Of a DNA stretch of 23,575 bases, positions 18,468-23,575 are shown piece by piece (position 1 is the stretch's first letter; each line of letters begins with the position of its first letter). The DNA is from Chara braunii (taxonomy: Eukaryota > Streptophyta > Charophyceae > Charales > Characeae): the NCBI GenBank assembly GCA_003427395.1, contig BFEA01000517.1:785091-808665 (forward strand), given 5' to 3'. The notes beneath the pieces were generated by a model, which made no database searches, was not told where the DNA came from, and was given only the letters and a program-made list of their open reading frames with translations. Position numbers and translations under genes: made by a program.

Positions 18468-18578
18468 TGTGTGGCGTGCACGCAGGTTCGCGTTTGCGAT
18501 GAATGTTGCGGGCAGCCGGGGCCTGGAAGGCGCAGCACGGGAGAGCACTCAAGCCATTGTGGCTGGACAAACGCCTGT
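18468..18578 (+). other. Candidate zinc-binding Cys/His cluster before the recombinase
   Basis: In the frame that splices in phase with the recombinase, the peptide reads C-x2-C-x5-C-x2-C-C, then after 12 residues H-x2-H-C-x5-C (CVACTQVRVCDECC, later HSSHCGWTNAC). This spacing could hold one or two zinc ions. The frame has no ATG at its head, and an upstream TGA near 18349 means the true start must be another exon or a non-ATG start. Basic residues follow it. Function is unknown; DNA or RNA binding is a guess. Confidence 0.35.
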
Positions 18579-18644
18579 GACTTATACAGTCGCGGGGCAG
18601 AGCAGCGAGACCGGGAGGGCCAGCGAAGCCGTGCTTCAGCCTGG

Positions 18645-19030
18645 GTAAGTTCCACAATTTCGAATTGCACAATTGCCCCTCTGGTCCCCAATGAACGCAA
18701 ATCCTGGATTGGCAAGATCAATGGGTAACAGTGATGCGGAGGTGAAACTGAAAACCAACCGCCGCTCCTGCTGGTCCCAACCGATATTGTTGATGCTGTA
18801 GGCCGATGATCCTTGCTTGTGGCATCTGATCCGTAGGAAAATGGGTCGTCGTTAGGGCCGAGATGTGGCACAATGTTACACAGGTCTGTTCCAAATAAAT
18901 AGCATAAATGAGGTCCACAGATGATGAAAGATAGCTCAAAAGTGAGTCAGAAAAGTGGGCCGCAGGCCCGCACACCTCCTAGACCGCCCAACTCCCCCAG
19001 CGTCCCGCAAGTGACATCGTCGTCTTGCAG
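18645..19030 (+). other. Candidate intron in the recombinase gene
   Basis: The donor is CTGG|GTAAGT and the acceptor is TCTTGCAG|GG, 386 bp apart. Removing it joins the Cys-rich frame to the recombinase N-terminal frame in phase 0, whereas the unspliced sequence has stops. The second 102-bp direct repeat lies inside the intron. Supported only by consensus match and phase. Confidence 0.45.
18875..18976. repeat. 102-bp direct repeat, copy 2
   Basis: Partner of 18283-18384, inside the candidate intron. DIRS and Kangaroo elements carry split direct repeats, so this pair might be part of such a terminus, or a segmental duplication of the 5' region. Confidence 0.85.
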
Positions 19031-20046
19031 GGAATGGTGGAACGAACGCCTGAGCAATGGCGGATGGCGGCAAAGAGAGATACTCCGGAGTTTGAAGGTG
19101 GATACGAGGCTGGTCTTCAGTGGAGCAGTGCCTTGGTAGGAGAGTACGGGGCTGGAAAGAGATGGAGAAGTGGTATGAAGAAGCTTCTTCTTGCCTTGAA
19201 TGAGTGGCTGGAGCGGCCGAGATTGCATGCGTTGCAATGACCTGGATATCTTGTCCTTTGTCAGTAGTCAGTGGCTGGTTGAGGTGGAGAGCCGATCGCG
19301 GACTTCTGATGCCGCGGGTTTGCCACTTGTATCTCCGTCGACAGTAGATGCTGCGCTGAACTGCTTGAGTGCGTGCTTTCGTCTCCTTGGAAGGGATGGA
19401 GAAAAGGATCCTTGCCAGAGTAGCCGGGTACGATCGTCCCGGAAGGCATACAGGGAGTACTAGCTGCAGAGGGAAGTGATTGAAGAGTCGGTGGTGCCAT
19501 TAAAGTGGGTGAAATTGGAGAGAGTTCTGAAGTTTATCAGGGAGAAGGTGAAGGTGTTAAAAGGTTATCACGAGGCACAAGCGTATCGAGATGGCGGTGC
19601 ATTCCTGTATCTGTGGGAAAGTTGGCAAAGATGCGGAGAGGGGTTGCGTTTACAGTATAAGGAGATAGATCTTGAGAAAAGGGTTGTAAGGCCAAATTAT
19701 ACTAAAATTGATAGTCATGGTGGTAGGTTCATGAGAAGGTTGCGAGAGATTGCGGGTGAGGGGGAGACGTTTTTGGGATGGCTTCCAGAAATGGTAAGTA
19801 GTTACGGGCGTGTGGGGCAGGACATAAGGCAGGAATTTTTGTTTCGACCGATGCACGGGGATGGTGCTATGAGTGGCGGTGCCTTTAACAAACATATCGA
19901 AAAATGGTTTCAGGAGGCGGGGGTGTATGCGGGGGAGAGCGGGCACAACTTTAGACTAGGTGGGGTTCAGGCGGGTATAGAGGAAGGTTGGAGCCTAGGT
20001 GAAATGATGCGGCATGGGACATGGAGTAGTGTTGAGACGTTTATGA

Positions 20047-20568
20047 CAACAAAAAAATTCCCACAAGAAATAAAAGTTGAAAAAACATTTCATTTTAAAT
20101 AAATCCTTCATATTTTAAAATTATCATTCCAAAGTTCTTCCAATTTTAAAATTTTCAGTTATATTTGACAAGTTTCCTTTAAAATAGAGTCTTTCCTACC
20201 AACTATATCTATTTGTTCAAGATGAAATGAAAGTCTGGATAAGTTTATTTAATGTCTTAATTAAACTTTCATTCTATTATAACCAATATTTTCTAATAAA
20301 GATTGGATTAACCTATTTATAAGTGAAATTCCTTATAGTAGAATGATAGTCTAATTTAGAAAATTCATAAAATCATCCAGAGTTCCATTCCATGTTTAGC
20401 ATGCAGTCCAAACAAGAAGGGATACTTCATTCTTGGAAGGAAATTTTTCAAGTAAGACGAAAAATTTTAAAATTAGAATGACATTTTTGAAGATGGAATG
20501 TAAATATATATTTTAGAACGTAATTTTATTATGAAATGATTATTTGATTCTATTAAATTTTTCCGTTG
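20047..20568. mobile_element. 522-bp MITE-like element, copy 2 (in recombinase gene)
   Basis: The second copy of the 13650-14171 element has the same length and orientation. Its left end is CAACAAAAAAATTCCC and its right end (reverse complement) CAACGGAAAAATTTAATAG. Both copies share the interior landmarks CTATTTGTTCAAGATG, GGATTAACCTATTTAT, AGAAGGGATAC and CATTCTTGGAAGGAAA. It interrupts the recombinase ORF after codon 190 of the 19476 frame. No target duplication is apparent. Confidence 0.85.
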
Positions 20569-20620
20569 GAGGTAGGGTTATGGTATGAAACGCGGTTGGA
20601 AGAGGCAGAGGGGTGGAGAG

Positions 20621-22880
20621 TCAGGTATCAAAGAAGATGGCTGTGAGGTCGAGGATTGCGGGGTTGGGGGTGGCGAAATTAACCCTGGGGCTAGGGAGGC
20701 AGGACAATTTGGTTCCAGGGATTGTGAAGCGGTGCTTGATAGTGAGGGCGAGGATACGGGGATACCAGGAGGTGCGGTGCGAGGAGGGGAGGATGAGTAG
20801 ATAGGATGGCGGGCATGCAGTTGCTCTAGTGAGAACTTGGTGAAGAAGGGAGGTGGGTGGAAAAAACCATCTGTAGGGGAGGGCGGGAATGGTGGTCCAA
20901 TCAAGTGAGACAGCGTCAATGTGGGAAGCCTTAGTCGACCAAAATCTTGATACGAATGTTGGACAGACGTGGTAGTAGTAGGAGGCGAAGAGAACAATTG
21001 CGGGGATTCCGATTTCAGTGAAGATTTCAGTGATGATGTGACCTGCAAATCCTCAATCCGTATTATCTTTTATCTTGGATATAGCATCGGCGGACTTGTT
21101 TAAGTTCCGAGGAATTCAAACCGGACTAAGGAGTGTGTCGAAAGCGAGTAGAATGGAGGTGATGTTTCGGAGCTAGGGGTTAAAGGATTCGTCGGTGGAC
21201 TTGAGGTGCAGGAGAAGAGCTATGGCTGCCTAACTGATCAGAGTGGAGTCTGACAGAGGTTGAATAGAGGAAGTCTGGATGGTTTGAGGCGAGGAATTTG
21301 AAGGTTTCGAGAATAACAAAAAGCTCCCTGTGCATGGAAGAGGAGTTTAGAAGCTCAGGAGGCAGACACTGATTTAAAGTAATGGGAGAACCTTGAGAAG
21401 TGTAAATTAACGCTGCAATCTGGGTGGAGGAGGAGTCGGTGAAGATTGAGAGGGAGGTGGGTTGGAGAGTCCAAAGTTTACTGGGGAGGTAAGGTAGGTG
21501 GGAGACCCACCAGATGAGATCGTCGGTGAGGTTAGAGGTGGTAGAGATCGGAGAGTCCCAATTGGCTGGGGTGATTGCCTTATAAAGAGAGGAGAGGTAG
21601 AGATGGGTAGGTAAGAACGACCTTGAGAGTGAGGCGAGCTTTCCTGCTGTCCTTGCAATTGATCTGCTCGAAGGAGCTTCTGTGCTTTGAATGAGGGAGG
21701 TTATCTTGGTTATCTTATCATGAGGAATCCTAATTCGCTTGAGGTGAGAATCGAGGTTGAAATCGAGGAAGCGAATGGACAGAGAAGGTAGGAATGAACA
21801 TTTGTGCGCGCTAAGGAAAAAGCCGAGGTTGTGAAGTAGCGCAACATAGTTAAAAGTTTGCCAGATGAGCAATGGTAGTTCCTTGTTTGCCAGTGCAGAG
21901 TCGTCAATATATGAGGTAGCACAGACGTTGCGTGCTCTAAGTTCTGCTATAATCTCTTGCATAATTGTCGTGAATATCCAGCATGCTGAAGATAGTCCAA
22001 AGCAGAGAGTCGTGAACTGGAAGTTTGTTCCGTTCCAATTGAAGGCTAGGTAGGGTCTGGATTTTGAATGGATTGGGATATGGTAGTAGTCGTTCTTAAT
22101 GTCGAAGCAAGTAAGGAAATCTGAGAGGGGGAGCCGGAGAGGTGAGCGGTGACGTCGTCTATTGATTCGTAGTGGAAGGCGGGAAAGGTTACAAAGAGGT
22201 TGACGAAACGGACATCCAGAATGAAGCGAGTTTTGGAGGAGCTTTCCGTTGCGAAGATTGGATTAATGACAATGGGGTTGGGGGANTGTTCAATGACACC
22301 AGTCGAGAGAAGTTGAGAAACGGTTGAAGAGATGAAGCTGACATGGTGGGGAGGGTTGTTCTGGTTTGGGATAGTGAGTGGGGGTGGAGATTGAAGCTTG
22401 AGAGCTTGCTTGAAAAGGAGGGCCGAGATTGTTTTTCTTACCATTCTTCTGACTTCGATAATTTTGGAGTGGGGATGTTGGAAGTGCCTTTGAATTGGAG
22501 GGTGACTCCGTGATTGATCCATTGAAGAACAAAGTGCGAATATCTTCTAGAGGACGAGGAAAGTAGAAGCGACCAGTTAGAGAAGTGTTTTGAAGGGTTT
22601 GCGGCGATGAAAGTATCGGGGTTTTTGAGCCATGAAGAATGCTCCTGCAGAGCGAAAGTTGTAAGGCGGAGATCTGAAACGGAGGGGGGTTTAGCTGGTT
22701 GGAAAGGATGGAGGGTACATCAGGAATATCAAAGGGCGCAATGCTACTGGGGTGGTCTGGCTGGATCGGAGGTTGGAGGGTGGGAGTGATCCTAGTGGGA
22801 CTTCTTCGCCATTTAGTGGTAGTCATATCACCTGTCCTTTGACTCCTCGTAGTGCCTCTTTGATGACCGTCTGTTGTCGT
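20621..22880 (-). pseudogene. DIRS pol: reverse transcriptase and RNase H, degenerate
   Basis: The - strand reads, in order: N-terminal linker with QWINHGVTLQFK (about 22530); RT fingers and palm with TGVIE, KTRFILDVRFVNLF and a DIKNDYYHIP motif A (about 22100); QFTTLCFGLSSA; YIDD catalytic motif (21900-21911); FLSAHKCSFLPS; RNase H with Asp in IFTDSSS (about 21437), Glu in HRE (about 21326) and Asp in LHSD (about 21239); then a C-terminal domain with LFASYYYHVCPTFVSRFWS and a D.VSLDW motif, typical of DIRS polymerases. Frameshifts lie near 22540, 22440, 22122-22136 (beside a five-base G run) and 21235. In-frame stops are at 21230, 21173, 21116 and 21053. It ends at 20621 and overlaps the antisense recombinase tail region. 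Confidence 0.85.
22286..22286. other. Undetermined base (N)
   Basis: A single N sits in the RT fingers codon after TGVIE. It is a sequencing ambiguity, not a biological feature. Confidence 0.98.
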
Positions 22881-22942
22881 CTGACTTGGAGTTGTCATCC
22901 TTCTTGCGATATGAGGAATGCTCTTATTCGGGGATGCCCAAT
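22790..22942 (-). pseudogene. Gag-like exon 2, broken by stops
   Basis: Directly after the candidate acceptor, the phase dictated by splicing gives a highly charged, Ser/Arg/Lys-rich peptide (EHSSYRKKDDNSKSDDNRRS, then SKRHYEESKDR) punctuated by stops at 22924-22926 (TAA), 22828-22830 (TGA), 22813-22815 (TAA) and 22792-22794 (TAG). Such low-complexity basic-acidic tails are common in retrotransposon Gag proteins. A different frame (22290-22958) is open across the same DNA but only merges with pol further downstream. Confidence 0.4.
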
Positions 22943-23022
22943 CTGCAAGGATACACAAGATAGATGAAAAGCCCCATAACGTAGATGGCGTGGACCTATT
23001 TGCAATCCACCCTTTTGCTTAC
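22943..23022 (-). other. Candidate 80-bp intron in gag
   Basis: On the - strand the donor is CACAG|GTAAGC and the acceptor is TATCCTTGCAG|ATTGG. Both match spliceosomal consensus, and the intron opens immediately at the stop codon of the upstream frame. Joining the exons continues into the charged Gag-like frame rather than the neighbouring open frame. Confidence 0.5.
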
Positions 23023-23575
23023 CTGTGGGCTTCTCTCCTGACGAAACTCATGAAGTAGTTGTACTCGGACTTGATTATTGGTACAGCCTTGTCCATGGCT
23101 TGCCTCAAAGCCTTGTCGAGGTGATGCTTGATTTGTTTGGATACGAGAGGTTTCGTGCAGTCCTTGGCTACTGATGCCACTCTTGCGGTAAAATCTGCAG
23201 CAAAGTTCTTTCCGATGGGATAGAAGGAGTAGTTCATGTTGATCTCCAAGAAGCGGATATAGGCGTCAATTTGAACAAAATAGCAAGGTGATGCGAAAAT
23301 TTACTTCCAGGTTGACAATTCTTCGTAGGGAGGCTTGGAGTTGTCGCTGATGGTTTGCTGGATGCCATACATCTCTGATTGGAGGTTCTGGTAAAGCTGG
23401 TTTAAGTTGGCGCTCTCTTCCTGCTTCTCGATGAGTTGCTTCTTGAGCTGCTCGATGGAGACTCGGTTTTCCTCCAACTTGGTGGCCATCTGTCTCTTGA
23501 GCTGTTCGAAGGCGTCTATGGTGGCTTGGTTGATCTGGGATGAGGAGGAAGAGGGAGTTGCGAAGGGGGGGGGGG
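23023..23575 (-). pseudogene. Gag-like protein with coiled coil, partial
   Basis: The frame is open to the window edge, so the N-terminus is missing. It begins with a Pro/Ser-rich stretch, then a strongly heptad-like Leu/Gln/Glu region (FEQLKRQMATKLEE, SIEQLKKQLIEKQEESANL) predicting a coiled coil, a linker ending STWK, a TAA at 23301-23303, and then the same frame continuing (IFASPCYFVQIDAYIRFLEI to FMSFVRREAH) up to the candidate donor at 23022. The continuous frame on both sides suggests a nonsense mutation rather than two genes. Coiled-coil oligomerisation fits a Gag that assembles particles. The Gag call rests on position upstream of pol; sequence alone is not diagnostic. Confidence 0.5.
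23565..23575. other. Terminal G run
   Basis: Eleven G bases end the window. It may be genuine proline codons on the - strand or a poly-G artefact at a contig end. Confidence 0.6.

Larger units (their letters stand above)
18385..20046 (+). pseudogene. DIRS tyrosine recombinase, disrupted
   Basis: The C-terminal catalytic part (19476-20045) carries Arg in QRCGEGLRL (about 19629), a Lys in NYTKIDSHGG, H-x-x-R in SGHNFRLGG (about 19944-19955) and Trp in HGTWSS at the third His/Trp site. These are the ligands of phage-integrase-type recombinases as found in DIRS and Kangaroo. The nucleophilic Tyr is missing because a MITE begins right after ETFM. Upstream (19031-19463) is the alpha-helical core-binding part (STVDAALNCLSACFRLLG), with a frameshift near 19235 and an in-frame TAG at 19461-19463. 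A candidate first exon (to 18644) encodes a Cys/His cluster. The enzyme would integrate circular retrotransposon DNA by strand exchange. It lies tail to tail with pol. Confidence 0.8.

Noticed and set aside
18217-18975. Long - strand ORFs opposite the recombinase exon
   Set aside because: They run through the T run and the 102-bp repeats in antisense and show no motif. The + strand frame has better splice support.
20578-21048. 156-codon - strand ORF rich in Pro and Ser
   Set aside because: It is a shadow frame: the neighbouring frame carries the recognisable DIRS pol C-terminal motifs (LFASYYY..., D.VSLDW).
18363-23575. Alternative genetic code (TAA/TAG as Gln) as the explanation for the DIRS stops
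   Set aside because: Three in-frame TGA codons, several frameshifts and a MITE insertion show that the element is decayed, so stops are expected without recoding. I keep it only as an untested alternative.
1-23575. CRISPR array, operon, rRNA or bacterial gene
   Set aside because: No regularly spaced repeats with unique spacers, no ribosomal RNA core sequences and no prokaryotic gene layout were seen.

Overview
This looks like nuclear DNA from a eukaryote: a transposon graveyard with no intact host gene that I recognise. I saw no operons, ribosome binding sites or bacterial-type genes. Spliceosomal GT-AG introns can be proposed. One N and a terminal G run suggest a draft contig. The green lineage (alga or early-diverging plant) is my best guess, from a plant-type LINE with a zinc-knuckle-like tail and a DIRS retrotransposon laid out like Kangaroo of Volvox. 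This is an inference from element types, not a proven taxonomy.

Layout. (1) 1-9450 is very AT-rich. Two diverged copies of a long repeat (about 560-1770 and 6990-7620) and two of another (4829-5640 and 6019-6785) are present. Several small insertions carry terminal inverted repeats: 985-1197, 1310-1656, 2711-3207, about 3440-3835, 8276-9034, plus an element end at 1-92. Four of these and the end at 1-92 share one design. Their arms are packed with short GTNCGG-type words in both orientations (GTCCGG, GTTCGG or GTACGG depending on the element), around an AT-rich core. (2) 9455-13650 (- strand) is a decayed LINE: endonuclease C-terminus, reverse transcriptase, post-RT region and a Cys-rich tail, with a 326-bp internal tandem duplication. 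A 522-bp MITE-like element (13650-14171) sits in its endonuclease. (3) 14445-14801 (-) is an unidentified ORF. (4) 15148-16346 is a non-autonomous Harbinger-like element with a TTA target duplication, carrying a nested 174-bp TTAA-flanked MITE. (5) 16350-18280 holds short repeats, hairpins and homopolymers but no recognisable gene. (6) 18280-23575 is a DIRS-type retrotransposon. A tyrosine recombinase gene on the + strand converges on a gag/pol (reverse transcriptase plus RNase H) module on the - strand. It is dead: pol has several frameshifts, gag/pol and the recombinase have in-frame stops, and a second copy of the 522-bp MITE interrupts the recombinase just before its expected nucleophilic tyrosine.

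How the parts relate. In the DIRS element Gag would package the RNA, RT/RNase H would copy it, and the tyrosine recombinase would insert a circular DNA product. The LINE would have used target-primed reverse transcription. The small elements have no transposase here and must have depended on enzymes encoded elsewhere. Their nesting order gives a relative chronology: LINE and DIRS first, the 522-bp MITE later; Harbinger-like element first, TTAA MITE later; repeat copy A first, the 985-1197 and 1310-1656 insertions later.

Limits: all comparisons were made by eye, so boundaries marked 'about' may be off by tens of bases.
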